From CAZVFX01 sp964626565 (GTDB taxonomy: Bacteria; Myxococcota_A; UBA9042; CAIXZC01): 64,000 nt of DNA. The position numbers and the translations under genes are program-made. Below are positions 10,066-19,285 of this stretch, in pieces. Under the pieces are notes generated by a model. It searched no databases. It was not told where the DNA came from and was given only the letters and a program-made list of their open reading frames with translations. The first letter of the stretch is position 1. Each line of letters starts with the position of its first letter. The stretch spans positions 18,573-82,572 of the forward strand of contig CAZVFX010000017.1 of the NCBI GenBank assembly GCA_964626565.1. The letters are read 5' to 3'.

Positions 10066-11577
10066 ATGAACGAAAGGATTCCGAGACACCGAGTTCCGCT
10101 TGGCACCGTAGCACTTCTGGCGCTGACATTGGCAGCCGGACCTGTACGGGCGGAAGGATGGGTCGGTATGGACGTGGACTACCGGATGTGGAGCACGAGT
10201 GTGTCCGCGTTTGAGGTGAGCCCCGAGGGGGACGAGACGTGGGAGCCGGGCACGACGCTCATCAACCGGCTGCGCGCGGGTTTGCACGGCGGCTGGGCCG
10301 CGGTGTCGGTTCACCTGGAAGGCGACCTGTTCTACGGTGCGGCGTCCGGAGAGTTTCCCGACATCGCATCCGACGCCACCGTCTTTCCTCCCCACGACAT
10401 TATCACCTCCGACTCCTTTGTGCCGCGTCGTGGGTATCTTGAACTGAAGACTCCGGTGGGCATGCTCCGGGTGGGCCACCAGACCTCGAGCTGGGGTCAG
10501 GGGATCCTGGCCAACTCCGGCGAAGAGACGCCCATGGAGATGTTCTCCCATCGCTGGCGGGGGGATCTGGTGGAGCGGGCTCTTTTTGCGACCCGGCCGC
10601 TGAAACTCTTCCTCGACTCCCCGGTGGCTGACCGCGTGATTCTGGTGGGCGCATTCGATGTCGTGTACCGGGATGAAAACGCTGATCTGATCGACGGCGA
10701 CGTTGCCAAACAGTACATCGGCAGCCTGTCGTACCGTGGGGATGCTGAGAGTATCGGGGCATATGTGGTCTATCGAGACCAGACCGATGCTGACGATGAG
10801 TTCCTCAAGGTGCTGGCCATAGATTTCGCGGGCACGTTGGAACGGCCCATCTTCCCCGGCGGCACCTTGAAGACTGCTGCAGAAGTAGCCTGGATTACCG
10901 GCGAGACCGATCGCAGCCGGCCGTGGAATTCTCCTTCGGGAGTGGATGTCAACGCGCTGGGTTTTGCATCGGAGGTGGCGGTGGCCCTGGATTCGCCCCA
11001 ACTGTCGTTTGGTTTCAAAGGCGGGTACGCAGCGGGAGATGGGGACCTGGATGACGGCACTCTCTACCGTTTTCGATTCGATCCCGACTACAACGTGGGG
11101 CTGATTCTCTTCGATCACTACCTGGCGGGCATGACGGCGGCCTCCATCGAGCGCGCCCGTGACCCGGAGAACGCGGCGGTACCGCCCCACGGGCTTACCG
11201 GGCTTGCCACCAACGGCTCGCTGGAGAACACCGTGTATGTCGCACCGGCCCTGGTGTACGGCGGGGAGACGGGTTTTGCCGCAGCCCTGCTGGCGCTATT
11301 TGCATGGTCGGACCGGGGGGTTCCGTCTGCGTACGAGACGTTCGCCGGAGGCGGCGACCCGCACGGCTATCTGGGAGGGCCGACGAAGCCGCTGCAGTCT
11401 TTGGGTATGGAGTTCGATCTGGCAGTGCGTTATCGATATCGAATGATGGAGGCGATCACGTTGGAAGCGAGGGCGGAAGGGGGGATCCTGCTCCCCGGAG
11501 CAGCGTTCAGAAACGAGGAAGGTGATAAACCCGGGGAGGTGACGTTGCTGCAGGGAACGGTGGGGGTGACATGGTGA
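10066..11577 (+). CDS. Outer-membrane beta-barrel protein
   Basis: A 503-residue protein with a signal peptide ('LLALTLAAGPVRAEG'; cleavage probably after ARA/AEG). The mature part alternates hydrophobic and polar residues in strand-length blocks rich in aromatic and Gly residues ('YDGAASGEF'-like turns, 'GYLELKTPVGMLRVGHQ', 'RYRYRMMEAITLEARAEG') and ends in a strand, as expected for an outer-membrane barrel of the size of a porin. I do not recognise a specific family. The ATG is preceded by GGAG at 6 bp. Its stop overlaps the start of the next gene (ATGGTGA), so the two are translationally coupled and probably work together at the envelope. Confidence 0.75.
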   Translation: MNERIPRHRVPLGTVALLALTLAAGPVRAEGWVGMDVDYRMWSTSVSAFEVSPEGDETWEPGTTLINRLRAGLHGGWAAVSVHLEGDLFYGAASGEFPDIASDATVFPPHDIITSDSFVPRRGYLELKTPVGMLRVGHQTSSWGQGILANSGEETPMEMFSHRWRGDLVERALFATRPLKLFLDSPVADRVILVGAFDVVYRDENADLIDGDVAKQYIGSLSYRGDAESIGAYVVYRDQTDADDEFLKVLAIDFAGTLERPIFPGGTLKTAAEVAWITGETDRSRPWNSPSGVDVNALGFASEVAVALDSPQLSFGFKGGYAAGDGDLDDGTLYRFRFDPDYNVGLILFDHYLAGMTAASIERARDPENAAVPPHGLTGLATNGSLENTVYVAPALVYGGETGFAAALLALFAWSDRGVPSAYETFAGGGDPHGYLGGPTKPLQSLGMEFDLAVRYRYRMMEAITLEARAEGGILLPGAAFRNEEGDKPGEVTLLQGTVGVTW

Positions 11578-14500
11578 GGAAAACGGGCATCAAGAAGCGA
11601 CTATCAGCTATCAACCTATGGCTCGCAGTCTTGTTGGTGGCCGGGGTGTTAGCGGCCTGTTCGCCGGAGCCGGCAGGGTTGGCGCCGGCGGGTGAAGGGG
11701 GCGGGCCCATGGTGGTGTGGGATCTTGAAGCCAGGCCGCTGCCGGAGATTCCGTTTCCCAACAACCTGGCGACCCGGTACGACCCTGATTCGCCAACCGG
11801 GCTCAGGTTGAATTTGAGCGTCATTTCTCCCACGGAGATTGAAACCGAAACCAGGGAGAAGGCGGATCAACTGGACGGGTTCGGGACCTTTGGAACCATT
11901 ACGGTCACCTTTGACTCCCTGATCCATCTGGCTGACTTGAAGAGCCGGCATGAGGAGAACCTGGATTTCGTTGACGACGCGATCTTCCTTGTCGACGTCA
12001 CGCCCGGCAGCCCGACGTATGGTCAGCCGACGATGTTGGACATGGGGAGGGGGTTCTTTCCTCTTCAACTGAAGGTAACCGACGCCTACTTCTCCAACGA
12101 TCCGAGGGAGGACGGAACCAACCTGGTGTTCGAGTCATATGACGAAGGCGGCAAGGACACCGACTTCGACGGTGTCGATGACAAGCCCAACGTGTTTCCC
12201 GGGGGGGAAGACCCGTGGGACGACCTGCTTACGCATTATGAGACCGAGACTCACGCGCTCATGTTGAGGCCGGTGGTGCCGTTGCGGGAGCGGACCCGTT
12301 ATGCGGTGGTAGTGACCCGACGCCTGTTGGGGGCTGAAGGGACTGGAGCCGGTTGCGACGATGACGGCGGATGTAGCGAAACGGGGAGTTGCGATGTGAA
12401 GGCGGGCCGGTGCCGGGAGCCGGTGAGGTCGCCGTTTCAATGGGTGAACCACACCCGGCAAACCGATGAACTGGCGCCGTTGAAGAGTATCCTGACCGCG
12501 TCGCCCTTCAATATCGAGGTTGACGATGTTGCGTTTGCGTGGACGTTTACCACGCAGAGCGTGACTTCCGACCTGGTGGCCATACGCAAGGGCATGTACG
12601 GCAAAGGACCGTTCGCCTACCTGGCGGACGAGTTTCCCGCGGTGTTCACCCTCAGCCAGGCAAAAACCGAGGACCAGGCCAAGGAAACGGGGAGCATGTA
12701 CACGGTGACCGTGAGTGAGTTGATGGATACCTTCGGTCCGTTGCTGGAGATGTTGAAAGGCACCATCCCGAGCCTGAAAGACTCTTTCGAGCCCCTCATG
12801 GACTCCTACGAGTACGTCGACTACTTTGTGGCCGGCACCTTCCAGAGCCCTGACTTCATGACCGACAGGGACGGGCACGCGGGGGAAGGGCATCCTGCCG
12901 ACGACGACGAGTCGTTCGAGGTGAATGCGGAGACGGGTGAGGCGGTGTACGGGACCACCACGGTGCCTTTTGTCTGTATCATTCCCAAGGAGCAGGCCAA
13001 CTACGCGGACGAAACCTACCCGCATCATACGGGCAAAAAACCGTTCCCGGTGGCGATCTTCATGCATGGTACTGCGTCTTCTAAGCTGCAGGCCATGGGA
13101 TTTGCGGGGCTGTTCGCCCGCTATGGTATTGCCACATGCGCGATCGATGCGTTCGCCCACGGGATGCCGTTCCCGGCCAATCCTGAAGAGGGTGCTTTGC
13201 TCTCGGAGCCGGCCGTGGTCGACATGATCACGTTGATGGCCCCGGGCTATTTGCCCATGTACGACATCGTCAAGGGAACCCGGTGCCGGGACCTCAACAT
13301 GGATGGCAATCTGGACCCGGCCGGTGATTTCTGGACGCTGGATGCGTTTCACACCCGGGACGCAGTGCGGCAGACCGCGGTGGACCTGATGCAGTTCGTG
13401 CGTATCCTTCGCTCCATGGACGGGCAGACCAAGGCCGATGTGGATGGGGACGGGGAGCTGGAAATTCTGGGCGATTTCGATGGCGACGGCAAGCCGGACC
13501 TGGGGGGCAAAGACAACCGCTACTTCTCCTACGGCATTTCGCTGGGTGGCATCGTCACCGCGGTGTTTGCCGGGGTAGAGCCTGCGCTCGATGCCGCGGT
13601 TGTAATCGTGGGCGGCGGGGGGCTTTCGGATGTGGCCGTGCGCAGCACCAATCCAGGCGTTCCGGAGATGGCGATCATGCCGATGATGGGCCCGATCATT
13701 CTGGGCAATCCACCGCCCCCGGTTGAGGACGAAGACGGGGAGGGCGGCGAAATACAGGCTGAAGGGATAGAGCTTAGTTTCGCCATGCCCGCGTTCGACC
13801 GCATTAAGGAGTTGCCCATCGCCTATCTGGCCAAGGCCCGGCCGGGCCACCAGGTGCGGCTCACCAACCTGGACTCAGGCGCGTCTACTTTCGCTGTCGT
13901 TCCTGAGGAAGGGGGCTTCCGGCTCCAACTCCAGGCAGACGCGTTGCGGGCCACTGAGATTCGTCATTTCACCGGGTTTGACCCGTTGGCTCGAACTGAC
14001 GTGGAGTCGTGTGAGGATGATTCCGACTGCCCGAATCAGTGGCGTTGCCGCAAGCTGGCCGCCAAAAGCTGGTGCATGATGGCGCCGCCGAAGCTGGACA
14101 CCGAGTCGGAAGGCGAGCGTCCCGCGCTTGGGGACTTCTTCCTGGTTGAGGTTCTGGACGGCGACGGGAACGTGTTGGAGAGCGTCGACACGTTCGGCTA
14201 CAACGTGGAGGCCAACGGTATCGTCTACCCCAAGGGTGCGAGGTTGGTGAACATGTATCGTGGCTTTGGATATGCGCGACAGACGCCCGGGTTGAGGCGT
14301 TTCATGAACGTCGCCCAGGTGATTCTCGAGCCGGGGGACCCGGTGAACTGGGCCCGGCACTATGCGGCGGAGCCCATTGCGTATCCGGAGGCTGACCCTG
14401 ATGCGACCTACGGCACCAACGTGGCGATGCTGCTGGGAGTGGGGGATTCCAACGTGCCGGTGGCCACCGGGATCTCCATGGCCCGGGCCGCGGGCATTCT

Positions 14501-15110
14501 GGGGTATGCGGAACCGGACGGGCGTTACGGAGACAAGAGCCAGATGGACGTGCTGGTGGACAACGGGGTGGTGGAAGGATTGTACAACCGCTGCCGCTAC
14601 ACCGTGGACGTTGAGGATGCGGAAGGCAACGTGCACGAGGAGTGCACTTTGTACGACGTCGATGACCTGGACGGCAGCCGGCACCATTCCGGTTGTGGCG
14701 GGTGCATGTACGGGCCGGATGGCGCGACCGACAGTTGGCAGTGCACGGACGGCGACGGAGCGGTGTGTGGGGACGGTTTCAACGCGCCCTTCGATCTGCC
14801 CGAGCCGTTGCGGGCGACGGTTGCCTTTCCCAACCCCGGATTAGCGGCCGAACCGTCGGCTGCCATTTGCGCGCAGAAGAACGGGGACGGCAGTTGCCGG
14901 TTTTTCCGGGACGAGGCGGGGGTGCAGGCGGTACGACTCGTGATGACCCGGCCTCGCGGCTTTCACGGCATCTACCTCATGGCGCCGTACAAGGCTTTCG
15001 ACATAGAGACGTACCAGCTCAACATGATCGTTCGCTACTTCATGAGTTCGGGGCAGGAAGTGTGGGATTCTGCTTGTCTCGAGGATAATTCTTGTGAGTG
15101 GGTTCCTTAG
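11571..15110 (+). CDS. Large alpha/beta-hydrolase lipoprotein (lipase-like)
   Basis: A 1179-residue lipoprotein ('LLVAGVLAACSPE'). The first ~450 residues resemble the Ig-like N-terminal part of bacterial virulence-factor lipases ('IPFPNNLATRYDP', 'LRPVVPLRERTRYAVVVT'). A hydrolase domain follows: 'VAIFMHGTASSK' as the oxyanion-hole strand, 'GIATCAIDAFAHG', and the nucleophile elbow 'YGISLGG' with Ser657. It is interrupted by Asp-rich calcium-type loops ('DVDGDGELEILGDFDGDG'). The C-terminal region is Cys-containing and unrecognised. It overlaps the upstream barrel gene by 7 bp (ATGGTGA), so the pair is coupled. Its TAG overlaps the stop of the convergent gene at 15107. An esterase or lipase at the outer membrane is likely; the substrate is unknown. 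Confidence 0.8.
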   Translation: MVRKTGIKKRLSAINLWLAVLLVAGVLAACSPEPAGLAPAGEGGGPMVVWDLEARPLPEIPFPNNLATRYDPDSPTGLRLNLSVISPTEIETETREKADQLDGFGTFGTITVTFDSLIHLADLKSRHEENLDFVDDAIFLVDVTPGSPTYGQPTMLDMGRGFFPLQLKVTDAYFSNDPREDGTNLVFESYDEGGKDTDFDGVDDKPNVFPGGEDPWDDLLTHYETETHALMLRPVVPLRERTRYAVVVTRRLLGAEGTGAGCDDDGGCSETGSCDVKAGRCREPVRSPFQWVNHTRQTDELAPLKSILTASPFNIEVDDVAFAWTFTTQSVTSDLVAIRKGMYGKGPFAYLADEFPAVFTLSQAKTEDQAKETGSMYTVTVSELMDTFGPLLEMLKGTIPSLKDSFEPLMDSYEYVDYFVAGTFQSPDFMTDRDGHAGEGHPADDDESFEVNAETGEAVYGTTTVPFVCIIPKEQANYADETYPHHTGKKPFPVAIFMHGTASSKLQAMGFAGLFARYGIATCAIDAFAHGMPFPANPEEGALLSEPAVVDMITLMAPGYLPMYDIVKGTRCRDLNMDGNLDPAGDFWTLDAFHTRDAVRQTAVDLMQFVRILRSMDGQTKADVDGDGELEILGDFDGDGKPDLGGKDNRYFSYGISLGGIVTAVFAGVEPALDAAVVIVGGGGLSDVAVRSTNPGVPEMAIMPMMGPIILGNPPPPVEDEDGEGGEIQAEGIELSFAMPAFDRIKELPIAYLAKARPGHQVRLTNLDSGASTFAVVPEEGGFRLQLQADALRATEIRHFTGFDPLARTDVESCEDDSDCPNQWRCRKLAAKSWCMMAPPKLDTESEGERPALGDFFLVEVLDGDGNVLESVDTFGYNVEANGIVYPKGARLVNMYRGFGYARQTPGLRRFMNVAQVILEPGDPVNWARHYAAEPIAYPEADPDATYGTNVAMLLGVGDSNVPVATGISMARAAGILGYAEPDGRYGDKSQMDVLVDNGVVEGLYNRCRYTVDVEDAEGNVHEECTLYDVDDLDGSRHHSGCGGCMYGPDGATDSWQCTDGDGAVCGDGFNAPFDLPEPLRATVAFPNPGLAAEPSAAICAQKNGDGSCRFFRDEAGVQAVRLVMTRPRGFHGIYLMAPYKAFDIETYQLNMIVRYFMSSGQEVWDSACLEDNSCEWVP

Positions 15111-16495
15111 GAGCGTACTGCAGACTTTCTACGGGTGACCGCCAGGCCCAGGGCGAGGAAGGCGAAGAGGATACCGAAGGGAGCGCCGCCGCCGGTGCTG
15201 CCGGTGGAGCAGCCGGTGGAGCCGCCGTCATCGTTGCCGCCGGAGGTGTCCGACGGGGTTTCCTCGTTGCCACCGCCTTCGCCGTTGCCCTGGCCGTTGG
15301 GGTCGGCTTCCGGGCTGTGGGGGGAGTCCGAAGCGGCACTACTCACGCCTTTCTCAATGAAGTTGCTGCCGCCCAGAGTTTCGCCATCGTCGAACCCGAT
15401 ATCCTTCCAGCCACCGGGGATGCAGAAGCCGATTCCCGGTTCGGCGAACTCTTCGCCTTCTTCGTCACAGTCGCAGGGCGGGCAGACGCACTCTTCCGGC
15501 TCGGGGCACTCTTCGCCCGGGGCGCAGGGGGGTGTGGCCTGGCACTCGCAAGCGCAGGCACAGGAGGTGCCGCCACCGCTGCTGCCGAACTGAGCGCATT
15601 CCCACCCTTCCGGGCAGTTGAGGTCGTCTTCACATTCGATCTGCTTGGGCACGCAGAAGGCGCCCATGGACTCGCATCCGCTCTGGGGTTCGTCGTCGAA
15701 GCACTCGCACTCTTCTTCTTCGGGGCAGTCGCACGGCTCGCATTCTTCCCCTTCGGGGCAGTCGGGGCAGGCGCAGGTGGTGCAAACGCAACCGCCGCCA
15801 CCGCTCTCCCAGCAAGCTTCCTGCTCTATACATTCGAACCCTTCTCCGCAGTCGTCATCGGATGAGCAGTCCTCCGGCTCAAATACGCAGTAACCGTAGG
15901 TCTCGGTCTCGCACTCGAAGTCTTCGGGAATGTCGCACGGCTCGCATTCACAATCGGGCTCGGGGGCCTCGGAGCAATCACCTTCGTCCGGGTTGCAGCC
16001 GGGAGCGGCGCAGGTGCAGGGCGGGCAGTCGGGCATGGTGGGGCACGGGACCTGGATATCCTTACAGGTAAAGTACTCGGGGCAATCCGCATCGTTGTCG
16101 CATTCGCCGCCGTACCAGTCGTCCGGGTCGTCGTCCCACAGCTCAACGCATTCGCCGCCGCCGTCACAAGGAGGGCAGTCGCATTCGGGGCAATTCCCTT
16201 CGTCATCCGGGTCGCAGGGCGGACAGGCGCAGCCGGGGCAAGGCATGGGGAGACACTCGTAACCGGAAGGGCAATCCTGGTTGGTATCGCAGTCCTGACC
16301 TTCGGCGCCTACCTGAATGCAAACTCCTTCAGGTTCGCACGGGGGGCACTCTTCTTCATCAGGGCAGGCCTTGCAATCGGACAGGGCGCAGATTTCGTTT
16401 TCGTTGCAGTCCGCGTCCACCTGGCATTCGGCCATGGCGGAGAACGGGAAGGATACCAGAACCAGCAGGGTGAACATTCTAATCATTGATTTCAT
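15107..16495 (-). CDS. Secreted Cys-rich protein with MYXO-CTERM-like sorting tail
   Basis: A 462-residue exported protein. The start is ATG 16495 with AGGAG 6 bp upstream; a GTG one codon earlier is less likely. The signal peptide ends at 'FSAMA'. About 330 residues are extremely rich in Cys, Pro, Glu and Asp, with units such as 'DADCNENEICALSDC' and 'DCPEGWECAQF'. An acidic and Ser/Gly-rich spacer leads to the last 35 residues: a GC-containing motif ('GCSTGSTGGGAP'), a hydrophobic helix and a terminal 'RRKSAVRS'. That tripartite tail matches the MYXO-CTERM type of sorting signal, processed by myxosortase in myxobacteria. The cysteine sits in the expected place. The role is unknown, probably surface anchored. 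Confidence 0.85.
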   Translation of the reverse strand: MKSMIRMFTLLVLVSFPFSAMAECQVDADCNENEICALSDCKACPDEEECPPCEPEGVCIQVGAEGQDCDTNQDCPSGYECLPMPCPGCACPPCDPDDEGNCPECDCPPCDGGGECVELWDDDPDDWYGGECDNDADCPEYFTCKDIQVPCPTMPDCPPCTCAAPGCNPDEGDCSEAPEPDCECEPCDIPEDFECETETYGYCVFEPEDCSSDDDCGEGFECIEQEACWESGGGGCVCTTCACPDCPEGEECEPCDCPEEEECECFDDEPQSGCESMGAFCVPKQIECEDDLNCPEGWECAQFGSSGGGTSCACACECQATPPCAPGEECPEPEECVCPPCDCDEEGEEFAEPGIGFCIPGGWKDIGFDDGETLGGSNFIEKGVSSAASDSPHSPEADPNGQGNGEGGGNEETPSDTSGGNDDGGSTGCSTGSTGGGAPFGILFAFLALGLAVTRRKSAVRS

Positions 16496-16656
16496 CACTA
16501 ACTCCTATCGCTCGGTTGTCAACGTCGCTATTTCAAATCGCTGTCCCCTTCATAAGCAAGTCGCGTGCCGTTGGTTTTCTCGTCGAGGCTTGGCGTTGCG
16601 CCGCGACAGGCGGATCGTGCATTGTGTTTACGTCTGTAGAAAATCTCTACATGCCC

Positions 16657-17814
16657 TTATGCCGACTCGCACTTCCGGATGGCGCAGTACACCGACATGG
16701 CGAGGTAGTTGGCCACCGCGAGTTCGACCGGTGTGAAGTGCTTGCCTGACAGGGGGTCGCCGAGGAGCAGGACCCCGTTGGTGTGTCGGCCGTCGGTGAC
16801 GGACGCGATGATCGCGGTTTTCACGTTGGTGCCCAGTTCTTTGTTGAACGAGTTTACTGAATAGGGTCCTGTGCCTGCGGATTCCAACACTGCCGAGAGG
16901 CTCGTGTTCAAGCAGGCTGCGAGCAGGCCATCTGCGTAGTCGTACCTGGTGCCCACCAGTTTTTCTCCCAGTTCTCCGAGTGCGGATGTGACGGACAGTA
17001 TCTGAGCGTCGCGATCAAGTGAAATGAATGCGGCTAGCCGGCAGGGGAGGGCGGCCATGGAGAGCCTGAGAGCGCGGTCTGAAAGGGTGCTGGCGTCGTT
17101 CGCCTCGGCGAGTGCTGAATCCACGGGCTGGCGGAGCCACTCGAATCCTGGTGGAGGGACGATTGTCTCCGTGGTGTGGGGTGAAGGCGAGTTGCTGGCC
17201 TCGCGCAGCGCGTCGAGGTCGACTTTGAGGGTGGTCAGAGTGTCGGCGGCGGTGGCTTCCACTTCCACCACGTGGATCAATTGGACAGGTTTTTCCTGCT
17301 GGGCGGCGGCGCCGGCGCTGTCCTTGGGCGCGGGCGGCCGCGGGGCGGGTGACTTTGGTTTATCGCGCACGCCTCGGCCTTGTTCGCTCATACGGCGTTC
17401 TATTTCAGCTTTGGGCAGCACCATGCAGGGATGATTTACCGACACGGGGGTTTCGGGGTTCGGCGTGATGAGCAGGTCAGATGGAAGTGCGCTGAGCTTC
17501 TTCTCTTTGAGGTCGGCTTCCAGGTATGTGATGGTTGGGGTTGAGAGCACCTCGGGCTCCGGCGCAGGGGTCTCCTGCTCCTCCTCTTCCTCTGGTTCGA
17601 CCCGCAGGTAGAACACCTTTTCCAGCACGGTATCCTTCACCACGATAGTCCCGTCCGCCTTCACTTCGCACAGCGCCTTGCCTTTGGGGATCTGGGTGCC
17701 CCCGGTCTGCCTCAGCACCTTGCTGAGTGCGGCGAGCCAGTTGGGCGCTTCTACGGAGACGACCAGCGCGTCCTCGTGGGGCTGCTCGGGAGGGATCGTA
17801 AGTTCGAACCTCAT
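16657..17814 (-). CDS. Uncharacterised protein with Pro/Glu-rich linker and GAF-like C-terminal domain
   Basis: A 385-residue cytoplasmic protein. I chose ATG 17814 ('MRFELTIPPEQ'); the frame is open further upstream but that stretch overlaps the promoter region of the divergent gene. Residues 1-85 form a small beta-rich domain ('ALCEVKADGTIVVKD'), followed by an acidic and Pro-rich low-complexity linker. The last ~150 residues ('CRLAAFISLDRDAQILSVTSALG', with 'GVLLLGDPLSGKHFTPVELAVANYLA') have the pattern of a degenerate GAF domain ending in the usual helix. It may be a signal-sensing adaptor. No catalytic residues were recognised. It is divergent from the CoA-transferase operon at 17922. 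Confidence 0.65.
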   Translation of the reverse strand: MRFELTIPPEQPHEDALVVSVEAPNWLAALSKVLRQTGGTQIPKGKALCEVKADGTIVVKDTVLEKVFYLRVEPEEEEEQETPAPEPEVLSTPTITYLEADLKEKKLSALPSDLLITPNPETPVSVNHPCMVLPKAEIERRMSEQGRGVRDKPKSPAPRPPAPKDSAGAAAQQEKPVQLIHVVEVEATAADTLTTLKVDLDALREASNSPSPHTTETIVPPPGFEWLRQPVDSALAEANDASTLSDRALRLSMAALPCRLAAFISLDRDAQILSVTSALGELGEKLVGTRYDYADGLLAACLNTSLSAVLESAGTGPYSVNSFNKELGTNVKTAIIASVTDGRHTNGVLLLGDPLSGKHFTPVELAVANYLAMSVYCAIRKCESA

Positions 17815-17921
17815 AGAACATGGATAACAGATGTCCTTTGAGGTGTCAACGAACCGGACCATGGGCAGCGCTTGGCGTCGCCTCTTGAAACCGGCGGTGA
17901 CATGGTGTAGTTTAGTTGACC

Positions 17922-19259
17922 ATGAACGACAGTGAAACATACCTTGAAAGATACCAACGTCTGTTGGCTCCGGCTGAGAAGGCTGCCAATGTGATTCAGA
18001 ACGGCGACTCGGTGGTGCTGTCCGGGGGGGCCTGTCAGCCGCTTTCCATACTCTCCGCGCTGGGGCGGCGCCGCGACTTGCAACGGGTCAATCTCTACAC
18101 GTCGCTGAGCCTTGTGCCTCCCGACTTTCTGGTGCGGCAGTACCTGGCAAAGAAGGAAGGGAAGTCGTTGGAGTCCAACGTCTCCTTCTTCTCTTTCTGC
18201 GTCGGCCCCGGGTCTCGTGAGAGTGCTCAGGCGTCGGTGGTGAACGTGGTTCCGGTGTCGGGTTCGGCGGTGGGAAGGTTGCTGCAGGGCAGGCGGGTGG
18301 ATGTCATTGTGGCCGGTTCGTCGGGAATGGACGAGGACGGCAATTTCAACCTCTCCTGCAACGTCGACTGGATGCAGGACATACTGTCCGACGCGATGCA
18401 CCGGGACACAGTGGTGGTGGTTGAGGTCAACCGCAATCTACCTTGGACCGAGGGGGAAACCACTTTCAGGATTGAAGCGGTTGACATGGTCGTGGAGAGC
18501 GAGCGTGCGGTGCCTGACCTGCCTGCGCCGCGTTCTGCGCCTGAAGCCCGCTCCATCGGGGGCCACCTTTCGCTGCTGGTTCCCGACGAGGCCACCCTTC
18601 ACCTGGGAATGGGAGAACTGGTCAACCAGTCGGTGATCCATCTCGACGTCAAGAGAGACCTCGGGGTGCACTCCGACTTCATCGGCGACGGCATGCTCCA
18701 CCTGTACGAGAAGGGCGCGATTACCAATCGCAAGAAAGACTTCATGCCGGGCAAGTGGCTGGGGAGTTATGTTCTCGGCAGCCGTGATCTGTACGACTTC
18801 GTGGAGCGGAACGCGATGGTGGCGCTGCATCCTACAGACTTTGTGGCGGAGCCTGCCAACATTTCGCGTAATCGGCGCATGGTTTCCATTACCCAGGCTA
18901 CCCAGGTAGACATCACCGGGCAGATCGCGGGACAGAGCCGGGAGTTTGAGTTTCTGTCCAACCCCGGCATTCAGCACGGCTTTCATGCGGCGGCCAGCGC
19001 CAGCGCTGAGGGTATTGGAATCACTGTGCTGACGTCGGCGACCAGTTCGGGACGCGTTTCGAACATTGTGCCGGCTATCTCGCCGGGTACTGCGGTGGCT
19101 ATTCCCAGGGGAGACGCAGACTGCGTGGTGACTGAATACGGCATCGCTCGGCTCAAGGGGAAATCCTTGTCCGAGCGGGCGCTCAATCTTATCGCAGTGG
19201 CCCATCCGTCGCACCGGGACCTCCTGGCCCGTGAGGCGCGGCAACTGGGGCTGCTTTAG
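17922..19259 (+). CDS. Acetyl-CoA hydrolase / 4-hydroxybutyrate CoA-transferase family protein
   Basis: A 445-residue member of the acetyl-CoA hydrolase/CoA-transferase family (family I type, alpha and beta halves in one chain). Family landmarks are 'HLGMGELVNQ', 'DLGVHSDFIGDG', 'EKGAITNRKK', 'VDITGQIAGQS' and the C-terminal 'DCVVTEYGIARLKGKSL'. These enzymes move CoA between acyl groups through a glutamyl thioester. The catalytic Glu, in the 'HSE/HTE' position, is Asp252 here, which is odd. The ATG at 17922 has no clear ribosome site; a TTG lies 6 bp upstream. It leads a four-gene run (gaps of 26, 12 and 25 bp) with a peptidase, a GntR regulator and an SppA-like protein. Confidence 0.88.
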   Translation: MNDSETYLERYQRLLAPAEKAANVIQNGDSVVLSGGACQPLSILSALGRRRDLQRVNLYTSLSLVPPDFLVRQYLAKKEGKSLESNVSFFSFCVGPGSRESAQASVVNVVPVSGSAVGRLLQGRRVDVIVAGSSGMDEDGNFNLSCNVDWMQDILSDAMHRDTVVVVEVNRNLPWTEGETTFRIEAVDMVVESERAVPDLPAPRSAPEARSIGGHLSLLVPDEATLHLGMGELVNQSVIHLDVKRDLGVHSDFIGDGMLHLYEKGAITNRKKDFMPGKWLGSYVLGSRDLYDFVERNAMVALHPTDFVAEPANISRNRRMVSITQATQVDITGQIAGQSREFEFLSNPGIQHGFHAAASASAEGIGITVLTSATSSGRVSNIVPAISPGTAVAIPRGDADCVVTEYGIARLKGKSLSERALNLIAVAHPSHRDLLAREARQLGLL

Positions 19260-19285
19260 ACAACCTTTAGACCAATGGAGTACGG

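Noticed and set aside
12135..13850. A 571-codon frame antisense to the alpha/beta-hydrolase gene
   Set aside because: High His/Arg content and no domain pattern; the hydrolase frame carries signal peptide and nucleophile motifs.
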